NCBI GenBank assembly: GCA_019358875.1
Contig: JAHHIF010000014.1
Coordinates: 86,381 to 150,380, forward strand
DNA length: 64,000 nt
Reading direction: 5' to 3'
From: Symplocastrum torsivum CPER-KK1
Lineage (GTDB): Bacteria; Cyanobacteriota; Cyanobacteriia; Cyanobacteriales; Coleofasciculaceae
Numbering within the stretch: the stretch's first letter is position 1; every line of letters starts with the position of its first letter. Shown in pieces: positions 10,629 through 19,848 of this stretch. The translations under genes were made by a program, and so were the position numbers. A model generated the notes under the pieces. The model did not search any database, was not told the origin of the DNA, and worked only from the letters and a program-made list of their open reading frames with translations.

Positions 10629-11039
10629 AGACTAATTTTTGAGTGTGAAGTTGATTGAAACTAGAAGCTTTAATAAGGATAGAACGCCAGACCTAACTTC
10701 AAGGATATATAGCAAGCCTTTTTGAATAAAAAGATTATGGTACTTTTGTACTAAATTCGTGCTGATCAGTGATGTCTATTGGGATGGAGCTAGTGTCACC
10801 ACAAGTACGGGAGAGCCGGATTTCCTACTAATGAGGTAGGAACATTTCATCGTGATTTCATTTTTGGGTGGAAAACTGGCTAGTAAGTGCAGATGCGGTA
10901 CTTCAAGAGTGAAACTTGTAAATGCTCTTTAGTGAGCCACCACCTCTGTGAAACATAAACACCTAGTGCAGTGTGGCGGAAATAACTACGCAGTTGAAAA
11001 AGCTTAAAAAGCTTACCTTACAAGTTTTCTTTCATAAAA
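10629..11039. other. Non-coding stretch ahead of a truncated adaptor gene
   Basis: About 410 bp without a convincing gene. It includes a sequence around 10803-10855 (GGGAGAGCCGG followed by an inverted CCTACTAATGAGGTAGG) that faintly recalls structured mobile-intron RNA, and a 24-base repeat at 10964-10987 shared with 41729-41752. The adaptor frame stays open upstream of 11040 to about 10989 but loses family resemblance. Confidence 0.4.
10964..10987. repeat. Dispersed repeat, copy 1 (shared with 41729-41752)
   Basis: The 24-base core containing GTGGCGGAAATAACT is repeated in inverted orientation at 41729-41752 with one mismatch. Here it sits just before the point where the truncated HlyD-like gene becomes recognisable, suggesting a mobile-element end or insertion scar. 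Confidence 0.6.
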
Positions 11040-11870
11040 GCCTTCGAGGAGGCGGGCGGTAAGTTGATGACGATTGTGAATGACAATCGTGTTTTTGCCA
11101 CGGCGAATATCTATGAAAAAGATTTAGACAAAGTCAAGACGGGTCAACGGGTGAGCGTGAAGGTCAGTAGCTTGCCTAACCGTACCTTCAGTGGACGGAT
11201 TGCAACCATCGCCTCGGTGGTAGAAGGGGAAACGCGGGTGGTGCCAGTAAAAGCCGAACTAGACAACCCTGGCGGAGTACTCAAACCAGGGATGTTTGCC
11301 GAACTAGAAGTCCTCATAGACCGGATGGCGACAGCTATTTTAGCCATTCCTACTTCAGCCGTGGTTGAGGCGAACGGCAAGAAACAAGTCTATCTCCAAA
11401 ATGGCAATGCCTATCAGCCTGTTGAAGTCACGTTAGGTCAAACGTCCGGGGACATGGTTGAGGTAAAAACAGGTCTATTTGAGGGGGATTCGGTAGTTAC
11501 CCAGCGTGCGCCTCAACTTTATGCTCAATCATTGCGGGGTGGTAGCACCACTAAGGCGAATGATTCACATGACGAGGCTCCTGCACGATCTCAGGCGACT
11601 GATTCTAACAAGAGTAGTTCTCAACTGCCTTGGTGGTTGGTCATTTCTGCTGGGGGAGGGGTTGCCGCGATCGCATCCGGTGCTTTCTGGTTAGGTCGCC
11701 ACAGCAAACCTCAGCAGACATTAGCATCCAACGCACTTGTTTACAATACCAGCAACGATTCTACATCTCCCAACGGAAAAGCTGAGTTGCCAGAATCTGA
11801 CAGGGTTGGTGAATTTTCTGTCCTTGCTCAAAGCGATCGCCATCAGTCTGAAAACAATCGTCATCACTAA
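11040..11870 (+). pseudogene. N-terminally truncated HlyD/RND efflux adaptor
   Basis: From GCC 11040 the frame reads AFEEAGGKLMTIVNDNRVFA, which is the middle of a periplasmic adaptor: second half of the lipoyl region, then the beta-barrel (TGQRVSVKVSSLPNRTFSG ... NPGGVLKPGMFAELEV) and membrane-proximal domain (AIPTSAVVEANGKKQVYL). The usual N-terminal membrane anchor, coiled coil and first lipoyl half are missing. A C-terminal extension carries one hydrophobic segment (WWLVISAGGGVAAIASGAFW). ATG 11064 could start a short product, but this looks like a remnant. No RND pump or outer-membrane channel gene is adjacent. The 3' end overlaps the convergent Rpn gene by 4 nt. Confidence 0.75.
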
Positions 11871-12898
11871 TCGCTTACTTCTTGCTGCTGCAACCAAGCC
11901 ACTAAATCAGCTACTTCGGAAAAATCCAACAACGCTATTCCCAACGTTTCCAACGAAAGAGTGGATAACCTGCGAATGCGATCGCTCAGTGATGAGTCAA
12001 CTTCACCTAGCCGTTGAGTGAGTTGGCGTAAAATCAAAGCTACCTCTACTTCCCGCCTCTCCTTTTGTGCAAACCAAGCCATTAAATCAGCCATGTTGGA
12101 AAAATCCAACAGCGCTACTCCCAATTCTTCCAATTGCTCGGTGGATAACCCCCGAATGCGCTCAATCAATAATGAGTTAATCTCACCCAGCCTGCGTGTT
12201 AGCTGGCGTGTAATCAGATCTACCTCTCCTTCCTGCTTTCCTTCCCTCCTGCCTTGTTGTAATCCTCGTTGCAAGATGTCTTGATAAATAACAGACTCGC
12301 GCATAATTTCCTCCCGAAAAAACTGGCGAATTAAATCTTTCTCAAACCGCAGTCCGGCTAGAATCTCAGCACAACCAGTAATATTTTGTCGCTGTCCCCT
12401 GTCAGGAATTGTAGCGGTTCGTTCAGCTACCTGCGCCAGCAATGCTTGAGGGGAGTCGGTTTGCGTCAAAGTCGCTAAGGGCAATAGTCCTGGGTTAGCG
12501 AGAAATGACGCAGAATCTTGCTCCCATAGGCGAATCACCCGGTATCGATGAGATGTAGTCCGGTCTTGATACTCTTCAGTAAAGACTATCTCATCGTTTG
12601 TGGCTTGCAAAAAAATTACCACCTGCTCGACATCACACCGATATTGTCGCTTCAATCTCACGGAATAATCGAGCATCCGGAAGGGAATTGGCGGATTAGA
12701 TGCAGGTAGAGTTTGAAATTCTATGTGTAAGATTTGGTTAGCGGTTCGTAGGAAAGTAACTGCGTCAGCTCGAATCGGTTCTAGAGTCAGTTCTGTTTTA
12801 AGTACTTGAATGTTTTGCGACTGAACTGAAAGCAGCCAGTTAGCAAACTCGTCTGGATATTGCTCAGCTAAATATTTACAAGCGTTGTCGTAACTCAA
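11867..12898 (-). CDS. Rpn/PD-(D/E)XK nuclease-family protein with duplicated DUF4351 tail
   Basis: 343 residues from TTG 12898 (upstream GAGG); the N-terminus MSYDNACKYLAEQYP is typical of a large cyanobacterial family related to recombination-promoting Rpn nucleases. A PD-(D/E)XK-like core is visible: Asp 45 in RADAVTF and Glu 60-x-Gln 62 in LHIEFQ. A Gln/Arg/Gly-rich linker (QRGLQQGRREGKQEGE) leads to two consecutive copies of a DUF4351-like module, RQLTRRLGEI...LSTEQLEELGVALLDF and RQLTQRLGEV...LSTLSLETLGIALLDF. Family members may act in DNA exchange or as selfish nucleases; activity here is unproven. Confidence 0.82.
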   Translation of the reverse strand: MSYDNACKYLAEQYPDEFANWLLSVQSQNIQVLKTELTLEPIRADAVTFLRTANQILHIEFQTLPASNPPIPFRMLDYSVRLKRQYRCDVEQVVIFLQATNDEIVFTEEYQDRTTSHRYRVIRLWEQDSASFLANPGLLPLATLTQTDSPQALLAQVAERTATIPDRGQRQNITGCAEILAGLRFEKDLIRQFFREEIMRESVIYQDILQRGLQQGRREGKQEGEVDLITRQLTRRLGEINSLLIERIRGLSTEQLEELGVALLDFSNMADLMAWFAQKERREVEVALILRQLTQRLGEVDSSLSDRIRRLSTLSLETLGIALLDFSEVADLVAWLQQQEVSD

Positions 12899-13012
12899 CC
12901 CTGATATTTCCTCTTACTCCTCCACAATCCGCACTTTACCTGATGAATCCTACCCATGCGCCAACTCATTGCGATTTAAGGTATAAAAACACCATGCTAG
13001 GGAGCCAGCACC

Positions 13013-13738
13013 ATGTCAACTGAAGCGAAGACAGAACAGAAATCCCTGATAATCGAGGATTGGTGGGAACCTCCAAAGCCGCCCACTGATTTAATTTTCG
13101 ATGATGGGGAACCGATGGAGAGTAACCGCCACCGCATTGCGATGAATGTCCTGATTCGGTCAATTAATCAGGCTTTTGCTAACCGCGATAACTTTTTTGC
13201 GGGTGGCAATATGTTTGTTTATTACAGCAGCACTCAGGCTCGTAACCGGGACTTCAAAGGACCCGATTTTTTTGTAGTGCTAGATGTGGATGGCACAAGG
13301 GAGCGTCAAGGCTGGGTAGTATGGGAAGAAAATGGTCGTTACCCGGATGTAATCGTGGAACTGATGTCTCCTTCTACGGCAGAGGCAGACACGGGAGTTA
13401 AGAAAAACATTTACGAGCAGATTTTCCGCACTCCGGATTACTATGTCTTCAATCCTTTTGACCCCGATTCCTTGCAAGGGTGGCATTTCGATGCAAATCA
13501 ACAGTATCAGCCAATTACACCCAATGAGCAAGGATGGTTGTGGTGTCAGCGATTAGGTTTATGGTTGGCAACTTGGGAAGGAACGATTGATCGAGAAACG
13601 GCGGTGTGGTTGCGGTTTTATGATCAGGCTGGCAATCTGGTTTTGTTACCAGAGGAAGCAGCAAATGCGCGATCGGAGCGTTTAGCGGCTCGATTGAGGG
13701 AATTGGGAGAAGACCCAGATAGTATAGAACCTATTTGA
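13013..13738 (+). CDS. Uma2-family putative endonuclease (DUF820), copy 1
   Basis: 241 residues. A PD-(D/E)XK-fold protein of a family greatly expanded in cyanobacteria. Seen here: GPDFFVVLDVDG (first acidic residue), the core strand YPDVIVELMSPSTAEADTG with Glu followed by the usual Ser-Pro-Ser/Thr, and PDYYVFNP. The C-terminus carries an Arg/Glu helix (ARSERLAARLRELGEDP) also usual for this subfamily. Cellular role is unknown. It is divergent from the Rpn-like gene, with 114 bp between them. Confidence 0.87.
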   Translation: MSTEAKTEQKSLIIEDWWEPPKPPTDLIFDDGEPMESNRHRIAMNVLIRSINQAFANRDNFFAGGNMFVYYSSTQARNRDFKGPDFFVVLDVDGTRERQGWVVWEENGRYPDVIVELMSPSTAEADTGVKKNIYEQIFRTPDYYVFNPFDPDSLQGWHFDANQQYQPITPNEQGWLWCQRLGLWLATWEGTIDRETAVWLRFYDQAGNLVLLPEEAANARSERLAARLRELGEDPDSIEPI

Positions 13739-13884
13739 CATCTGCTGTAATTTTTAGGAATTAGCCCAATCAACGCTATCCCGTTATTACAACCGTTTTC
13801 CTAATACCGCGAGTGTGAGTTATCGGTATTAGATATGGTGAAATCCGTCACAATTGATAAGTTTACCTTGATCACAACAGTTCA

Positions 13885-14712
13885 ATGCTCAATAAACAGG
13901 TTATCTACGTCACGGGGCTACCTCGTGCCGGGTCAACCCTGTTATGTCAACTTCTAGACCACCATCCAGAGATTGACCATTCCGGTCATAGTTCCCCCTT
14001 GTGCCAAACGCTCAACGGTTTGCGCTACCATCTGAGCGACCAACAGTTTTTACTGGCACAACTCGACGTAGACTTTGACCACACCTATCAGCGTTTGGTA
14101 AATGCCTTTCGGGGTTTTATCAATGGTTGGTTTGCACAAACCGCTCAAACCTGGGTGGTGGATAAAAATCGGGGTTGGTTGCATCATCTCGAAACCGTGA
14201 ATTTACTCGACCCCAACTTTCGGATGCTCGTTTGCGTGCGGGAACTCGGACAGATTTATGGTTCGATTGAAACCCAACACCAAAAAACGCTCCTGCTGGA
14301 TTTTCCCGACCATTTAGCAGAACTCTCGCGCTGGGAACGAGCCGAAAAACTCTTCGATAAGACAGGGGTAATCGGAGGTCCGCTGAGTTCGATTGAAGCG
14401 TTGCAAGATATTGATACCCGCTTACAGCAACACCTGTACTACGTGGTGTTTGAACATCTAGTCAGTGAACCTGTTGCTGTTATGCAGAGCATTTATCAGT
14501 GGTTAGGGTTACCGAAAGCTAAGTTTGACCCGCAAAACTTACAAACCAAACCCCACGAAAGCGATAGTTACTATCGTTTCAAATATCCCCACAAAACTAA
14601 ACAACAGATTCGCTCCCCCAGCCATCACTTGATTCCTGCCCGCATTCAAGGGAGCCTAGAGCAAAGATTTGCTTGGTTCTACAACACCTTTTACCCGAAC
14701 CAACCCAGCTAA
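13885..14712 (+). CDS. Sulfotransferase-family protein
   Basis: 275 residues from ATG 13885. The N-terminal PAPS-binding loop is clear (TGLPRAGSTLLCQLLDHHPE, residues about 10-29), matching the 5'-phosphosulfate loop of sulfotransferases. The 3'-phosphate region may be the CVRELGQIYGSIE segment near residue 115. The C-terminal part with YQWLGLPKAKFDPQNL resembles sulfotransferase domains acting on proteins or small acceptors. The acceptor cannot be inferred. It is soluble, with no membrane segment, and is followed directly by a WD40 remnant in the same frame. Confidence 0.83.
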   Translation: MLNKQVIYVTGLPRAGSTLLCQLLDHHPEIDHSGHSSPLCQTLNGLRYHLSDQQFLLAQLDVDFDHTYQRLVNAFRGFINGWFAQTAQTWVVDKNRGWLHHLETVNLLDPNFRMLVCVRELGQIYGSIETQHQKTLLLDFPDHLAELSRWERAEKLFDKTGVIGGPLSSIEALQDIDTRLQQHLYYVVFEHLVSEPVAVMQSIYQWLGLPKAKFDPQNLQTKPHESDSYYRFKYPHKTKQQIRSPSHHLIPARIQGSLEQRFAWFYNTFYPNQPS

Positions 14713-14715
14713 ACT

Positions 14716-15393
14716 TATGTTGCCTCTAGTAACAACGACGTTACATTCAAGTCGCTCACTGGGGAAAGGTTACACACCCTTGAGAGTGGTTACGGGGATA
14801 AGTCTGTTGCGTTCAGTCGGGATGGACAGGTTCTTGTCTGTGGAGGTGAGGATCATACTATTAAAGTCTGGAATTTCCATACTAGGGAATTGCTACGCAT
14901 CCTCAAAGGGCATTTGAATTGGTTTTATTCCTTTGCCATTAGTCCAGATGGACAGACTATCTTCAGTGGCTGTGGGGACAAAACCATTAAAGTCTGGAAT
15001 CTCTATACTGGGGAATTGCTGCAAGTCCTCAAGGGACATTCTTACGAGGTTAATTCTCTCGCTATTAGTCCAAATGGGAAGATTTTAGTTAGTGGCAGTT
15101 GTGACAGAACCATCAAAATCTGGGATCTGTACACTGGGGAACTACTGCATACCCTAGAAGCGCATTCAAACCGGGTTTATTCTGTCAAAATTAGCCCGGA
15201 TGGACAAACAATTGTTAGCAGCAGTGAGGACAGAACAATCAAACTTTGGGATTTGTACGGTGGGGAACTGCTGCGAACTCTAGAAGGACATTTAGGGGCG
15301 GTTTATTCCGTTGCCATCAGCTCAGATGGGCAGATAATTGTCAGTGACAGTAATCGGGAGATTAAAGTATGGGGTATATGGCAGCAGTCATAA
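14716..15393 (+). pseudogene. Truncated WD40-repeat protein
   Basis: Directly after the sulfotransferase stop, and in the same frame, the sequence reads as WD40 blades: GGEDHTIKVWNFHTRELL, then four more blades with SGCGDKTIKVWNLYTGELL, SGSCDRTIKIWDLYTGELL, SSSEDRTIKLWDLYGGELL and a decayed last one (SDSNREIKVWGIW). No ATG opens the frame; only TTG 14890 is available inside a blade. Five-and-a-half blades cannot close a normal 7-blade propeller. I read it as the 3' remnant of a larger WD40 gene, possibly with N-terminal NACHT or kinase parts lost. Confidence 0.7.
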
Positions 15394-15511
15394 AACTCAA
15401 ATGAAAACTGCTATAAAAATAGAATATGCGATCGCACTCTACAACGAATAGAATCTGCGCTAGCGGAGCATCCCGTTAAGGTTATCGCTCCCCTACAGAC
15501 ACACCTAACTA

Positions 15512-16114
15512 TCAACGCCCTCCAACGCCACTCGCTAAAATTCCCAAAATTTTATTCACGTCTGTTAGGTAATATTCAACCAAATCAATCTCAACCACTT
15601 TCCCTTTGAGTTTTAAAAATTTCCAGTTCGTTCCCGAAGTGACAGTACCATAAATTACAGAAATCTCATTTCCCTCACGTTCGTTGAATATCTGAGCCGC
15701 TACCATTTCCGCTACACATTGACCCAATCCAGCAAGAATATCTTCTTTTTTCGCTTCTACCAGCATCATTACGGGCGCACTGACAAAAAGCCGTTCCGAG
15801 CTACTACTAATGATGAAGTCACAAAACCCAGTCAAGCCTTTTTCTGAATCTACATTAAAATCAATTCCCGAAAAGAGGCTAAATTGAGACTGTAACTGTT
15901 TTCTGACCTCGATTAAGATTGGGGCGATAATCATTTCAGACCGAGCTTTTTCACTATTACTCGCTAGGGCTAACGGTACATTGTATCGGAGAGTTTCTGC
16001 TAAATACTCACTGCTTTCTAACTCTGGTACTGCTGCAAAAATATCCGTGTCTTCAGAAGTTGTTAAATTAAAGTATTTCTTGACTTTTGCTAAGGTGAAT
16101 TCACTGTATGGCAT
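15512..16114 (-). CDS. Uncharacterised protein with a PD-(D/E)XK-like core
   Basis: 200 residues. A nuclease-like signature is visible: Asp 99 in GFCDFII, then Glu 120-x-Lys 122 in MMLVEAKKED, and Gln 132 in the following helix (LGQCVAEMVAAQIF), the arrangement seen in restriction-endonuclease folds. Such stand-alone proteins are common and uncharacterised in cyanobacteria. ATG 16114 follows no strong Shine-Dalgarno. No partner gene is adjacent. Function beyond a possible DNA-binding or nuclease fold is unknown. Confidence 0.7.
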   Translation of the reverse strand: MPYSEFTLAKVKKYFNLTTSEDTDIFAAVPELESSEYLAETLRYNVPLALASNSEKARSEMIIAPILIEVRKQLQSQFSLFSGIDFNVDSEKGLTGFCDFIISSSSERLFVSAPVMMLVEAKKEDILAGLGQCVAEMVAAQIFNEREGNEISVIYGTVTSGTNWKFLKLKGKVVEIDLVEYYLTDVNKILGILASGVGGR

Positions 16115-16225
16115 ATTAATAAGCAGTAAATGGTTGAAGTATCGACTCCGGACATTCTGAGTTAGAGGATTAATTTGCTAAAGGAGCGAACGTAACATAG
16201 CCCTCTGCCAGCACTCTCCAAATCA

Positions 16226-16681
16226 GTGACACTAACTTTTTTGGTACAAATACATCATCCACTGAACGTTATGGGTGATGAGGAGCAGTTTTATCGCCTG
16301 ATTTCTAACCTGATTATTAATGCTATCCAATACACCCCTGCTGAGGGTCAGGTAACAGTTGTCTTAGATCACAGCGATCATCAGGCTCTGATTCAGATTC
16401 AAGATACAGGTATTGGTATTGCACCTTCTGAGCAAACCCAGATTTTTGATCGCTTCTATCGAGTGAATAGCGATCGCTCTCGCCACACGGGTGGCTCAGG
16501 ATTGGGGCTTGCGATCGCAAAAGCAATTGTTCAGGCACACCAGGGCGGCTTACAAGTGCATAGCGAATTGGGCAAAGGTAGCACGTTCACCATTCGATTA
16601 CCCTTGGGAGTTACATCACCTCTTTACAAAGAAAGGCAGAAGGCAGAAAGCAGAAGGCAGAAGGGAAGAAAAACTTTCTGA
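16226..16681 (+). pseudogene. Histidine kinase remnant (HATPase_c domain only)
   Basis: 151 residues holding just the ATP-binding domain of a two-component sensor kinase: N box FYRLISNLIINAIQYTP, G1 box IQDTGIGIAP, F box IFDRFYRV, G2 box GGSGLGLAI, ending FTIRLPLG. The sensor, HAMP and His-containing dimerisation domains are missing; the preceding VTLTFLVQIHHPLNVMGD is the normal lead-in to the ATPase domain. With no phosphoacceptor histidine it cannot be a standard kinase. The reading frame ends in a GCAGAAG repeat block. Confidence 0.75.
16633..16673. repeat. AGGCAGA/AGCAGA heptamer array
   Basis: Short tandem AGGCAGAAGGCAGAAAGC-type units at the 3' end of the kinase remnant. It is the same class of short tandem repeat seen elsewhere in the window with other heptamers. 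Confidence 0.7.
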
Positions 16682-16757
16682 TTTTTACCCCTAAGGGTAG
16701 TTTTTTGGCACTCCTAATTACGCGAATGGTAAGGAACAACTAAAAACCGTTGATTAT

Positions 16758-17642
16758 ATGTTCGACTACTCCACCACAACAGCCGCGATTGTTGAACAAG
16801 CTAAAACCCGTGAGGACGCACTACCAATCCGGAACGAAAAGTGCCGCTCGAAATTTTTTTTCCAACCCCATCCCACCCCAAAAGTTTTTCTATTCTTCCA
16901 TGGATTTACGGCTGGTCCCTATCAGTTTGAGCCACTAGGGGAAGCCTTATTTCGGTCAGGCTACAACGTCCTCGCTCCCTTGCAACCCGGTCATGGAATA
17001 GCAGGAGATTGGGATGGTGATAATCCCCCGCCTCTGCCAGAAGACCCTCAAGTTTATCTAAAGTTTGTACAAGAGTGGTTCCAACAAGCGAAACTCTTAG
17101 GAGAACAGGTGATAATTGGAGGCTACTCTACGGGGGGTATTTTAGCCGCTTGGTTAGCCTTCAAATATCCTGAGCAAATTTATCGAACTTTACTCTTTGC
17201 TCCCTATTTAAGTGGTAATAATCTGCTAGTAGATTGGCTTGTAGAAACTCTTCCGTTTTACTACGAATGGCTCAACAAAGATAATCCAGGAAACTTTGGT
17301 TATAAGGGCTTTCGCATTCCTGCTGCACGAATTTTTCTAGATATGGGACAGGAGATTCTTGAGCGAACAAAACATATTCCTACTACCCCGATGTTGATTA
17401 TTTCTAGTGAAAAAGATGGAGCAACAAACCGTCATGAGCATCAAGAGTTGTTTGAATCTGTACTCAAGTATCAGCCAAAATCCTGGTATCACTGCTTTGA
17501 CAAAGAGCTAGATATCCCGCATACGATGATGACCGAAGCTGAGGGAAATCACTATCTTGATCAACTCATCAATCTAGCAAAAACTTATGTTGAAAGCGAT
17601 CTAACCTGGGCTGAGGTACAGGAAAAAGGCTTACCGCTCTGA
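16758..17642 (+). CDS. Alpha/beta hydrolase (carboxylesterase/lipase-like)
   Basis: 294 residues with an alpha/beta hydrolase core. Oxyanion region FLFFHGFTAGP (about 44-54), nucleophile elbow GGYSTGG with Ser 124, acidic residue in ISSEKDGATN, and histidine in DIPHTMMTE. The length and the HGFT/GYSTGG motifs resemble bacterial monoacylglycerol-lipase or carboxylesterase proteins. The substrate is unknown. Cytoplasmic, no signal peptide. Its 3' end overlaps the convergent BrkB-family gene by 12 nt. Confidence 0.85.
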   Translation: MFDYSTTTAAIVEQAKTREDALPIRNEKCRSKFFFQPHPTPKVFLFFHGFTAGPYQFEPLGEALFRSGYNVLAPLQPGHGIAGDWDGDNPPPLPEDPQVYLKFVQEWFQQAKLLGEQVIIGGYSTGGILAAWLAFKYPEQIYRTLLFAPYLSGNNLLVDWLVETLPFYYEWLNKDNPGNFGYKGFRIPAARIFLDMGQEILERTKHIPTTPMLIISSEKDGATNRHEHQELFESVLKYQPKSWYHCFDKELDIPHTMMTEAEGNHYLDQLINLAKTYVESDLTWAEVQEKGLPL

Positions 17643-18539
17643 TTTCCCACAGGAGGTTTTAGGAACTGGCATTGCATACTCTGCCGGAACAATTTCTTCT
17701 CCCCATCTTCTGGTGTAAACCTGCGTAAATTCTGCCCCCAAAAACAAAATCTGAGCGGAATAAAAAACCCAAGTCAGAATAATTACCAAAGAGCCTGCTG
17801 CACCATAGGCAGAGGCAAAAGTAGTATGACCCAGATAGAATCCCAAAAGAGATTTGCCGATATTGAATAGCACTGCCGTGATGGCTGCACCCATCCAGAC
17901 ATCCTTCCAAGCAATCTTGGCATCCGGCAGAATTTTAAATATCATCGCAAACAACAGCGTGACAATGCTAAACGAAACAAGAGCATTGAGAATTTGCCAC
18001 AAGTAGGTAAAACCAGGAATCAATCCCCTCAAATAATTGCCGAGAATCACAAGTAATGTGCTAACAACTAACGACACAAGCAGTAAAAACGCAATCACCA
18101 GCACCATCGAAAACGATAGAAGGCGTTTGCGAAGGAACTGCAGGATGCCGTTTTCTGGCTTCGCTTGCACTTCCCAAATTTTATTGAGTGATTTTTGGAG
18201 TTGCGTGAAAATAACACTTGCACCGAAAAGGAGGACACCAATATTAATCAATGTGGGGATAGGGCCTTGACTTGGATCGAGTTGACTGGCATTTTCAATC
18301 GCTGTTTGGATAAACTGAGCACCATCTGTGCCAATCACCTCCTGAATTTGCGTTACCAACTCACCTTTTGCCGCCTGTTCCCCAAATACTGCTCCTGCGA
18401 TCGCAATTATGATAATCAACAACGGTGCTAGAGAAAATACCGTGTAATAGGCTAAAGCCGCTGCCATCAGTGAGGCTTGATCTTGCCTCCACTGAGACAC
18501 CGTTACTTTCATCAGCCCCCAAATTTCTCCGATGCTCAT
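17631..18539 (-). CDS. YihY/BrkB-family inner-membrane protein
   Basis: 302 residues from ATG 18539; GTG and TTG codons just upstream are alternatives. It has about six transmembrane helices and the family's features: N-terminal ASLMAAALAYYTVFSLAPLL, LKSLNKIWEV-like segment (QKSLNKIWEVQAK), and the C-terminal FASAYGAAGSLVIILTWVFY followed by GAEFTQVY. Some members were once called RNase BN, an assignment since moved to another gene. Function is undefined, possibly transport. Confidence 0.9.
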   Translation of the reverse strand: MSIGEIWGLMKVTVSQWRQDQASLMAAALAYYTVFSLAPLLIIIIAIAGAVFGEQAAKGELVTQIQEVIGTDGAQFIQTAIENASQLDPSQGPIPTLINIGVLLFGASVIFTQLQKSLNKIWEVQAKPENGILQFLRKRLLSFSMVLVIAFLLLVSLVVSTLLVILGNYLRGLIPGFTYLWQILNALVSFSIVTLLFAMIFKILPDAKIAWKDVWMGAAITAVLFNIGKSLLGFYLGHTTFASAYGAAGSLVIILTWVFYSAQILFLGAEFTQVYTRRWGEEIVPAEYAMPVPKTSCGKSER

Positions 18540-18735
18540 CAACACAGGTTCCTGAGGTCACATTAGACTAAGCCCTAGATCATTTTCTCAATCACAAGCC
18601 CTTCACACTAGTCCCACAAGAGATACTTTCGTTTGACAAGATGGCGCTGAATCGCACGGCGACATCAATTTGACAATAGCGATGCCTCAGCGTTTATCGA
18701 GTGTTCAACCCGATTTAAGCGTCATTCGTTCTCAC

Positions 18736-18972
18736 TTATCGGACTGTTACAGTTAAGGTCAAATTGCTCATACCCCAAACTTCAAAGAACTGACCAAATA
18801 ACACTTCACTGGCAGATCTCATATCCCCATCGGGGTCAATAATTCCACCCTGGAGCAATTGCCCTCCATCAGTTTGCAAATCCAATCGCAATTCGCCATC
18901 ATCACCTTTGTGAAGAATCAGGCTACCTCTTGCTAGGACTTGTCCCGCACGACTACTAATTGCACACCGCAT
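18736..18972 (-). CDS. Small hypothetical protein
   Basis: 78 residues starting MRCAISSRAGQVLARGSLIL, with alternating hydrophobic pattern suggesting an all-beta fold. ATG 18972 is preceded by AGGAG and AAGGA, which supports translation. No family is recognised. Gly/Asp-rich turns (HKGDDGEL, DPDGDM) could be surface loops. Confidence 0.5.
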   Translation of the reverse strand: MRCAISSRAGQVLARGSLILHKGDDGELRLDLQTDGGQLLQGGIIDPDGDMRSASEVLFGQFFEVWGMSNLTLTVTVR

Positions 18973-19174
18973 TCCTTGAGTTCTCCTACTTCATCCACCG
19001 TAAATGGTACCCTCAAAAGCTGGACAATTAATTTGTGGAGAGGAAGCGCCATTTGTAGGGGCGCTCTAAGATGCGTCCCTACTATATCTATATATAGAGG
19101 TAGTGCGTAAGTCCTGACTAAAGAAGAATTGCTAGTTTTTCAGATAGAGCCTTGATTCAAAATGAGGTGAATCC

Positions 19175-19789
19175 ATGACCCAAGCATTGCAACCGCAGAT
19201 TACGTTTGACGAGTTTGTTGAGTGGCTACCAGAAACCTCTGAATGCCGCTATGAGTTACACAGTGGGGTAATCGTTGAGATGCCAAAACCGAGAGGTAAG
19301 CATTCAAAATTGTCAGGCGATTTAGCTTACAACGTAGGCACTGCAATTGGTCAGGCGAATTTGCCTTATTTCATTCCTAAAGAATGCATTGTCCGTTCTA
19401 TGGATGGTAATTCTGGATATGAACCGGATGTAATTGTTCTGGATGAACCTGCACTGATTGATGACCCTGATTGGGAAAGTGGCTCTATCATTACACTCGG
19501 CAAATCGATCAAGATCATTGTGGAAGTTGTTTCAACCAATTGGCGGGATGATTACTTCACTAAGCTTGGAGAGTATGAAGCATTGGGTATCCAGGAATAT
19601 TGGATTGTGGATTATGCCGCTTTGGGTGGGCGACGCTTCATTGGCAATCCCAAACAACCCACTTTCACTGTCTGTCAATTGGTGGATGGGGAATACGAGT
19701 TGCAGCAATTTCGAGAGAGCGATCGCCTAATCTCAGCTACCTTGCCCAACCTGGCGTTGACAGTAGATCAGGTTTTTACGGTTGGATAG
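19175..19789 (+). CDS. Uma2-family putative endonuclease (DUF820), copy 2
   Basis: 204 residues from ATG 19175. Standard Uma2 features: TFDEFVEWLPE at the N-terminus, GYEPDVIVLDEP (acidic strand), IKIIVEVVSTNWRDDYFTKLGEYE with the core Glu, and GIQEYWIVDY. A PD-(D/E)XK fold is expected; biological role is unknown. It lies immediately before the restriction-modification locus but on the opposite strand and convergent to it. Distinct subfamily from copies 1 and 3. Confidence 0.9.
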   Translation: MTQALQPQITFDEFVEWLPETSECRYELHSGVIVEMPKPRGKHSKLSGDLAYNVGTAIGQANLPYFIPKECIVRSMDGNSGYEPDVIVLDEPALIDDPDWESGSIITLGKSIKIIVEVVSTNWRDDYFTKLGEYEALGIQEYWIVDYAALGGRRFIGNPKQPTFTVCQLVDGEYELQQFRESDRLISATLPNLALTVDQVFTVG

Positions 19790-19848
19790 TAGAGAGAAAT
19801 CATACCATAAATATACTGTTTTGGGAAGTGTTAATCGACAACAAACCC

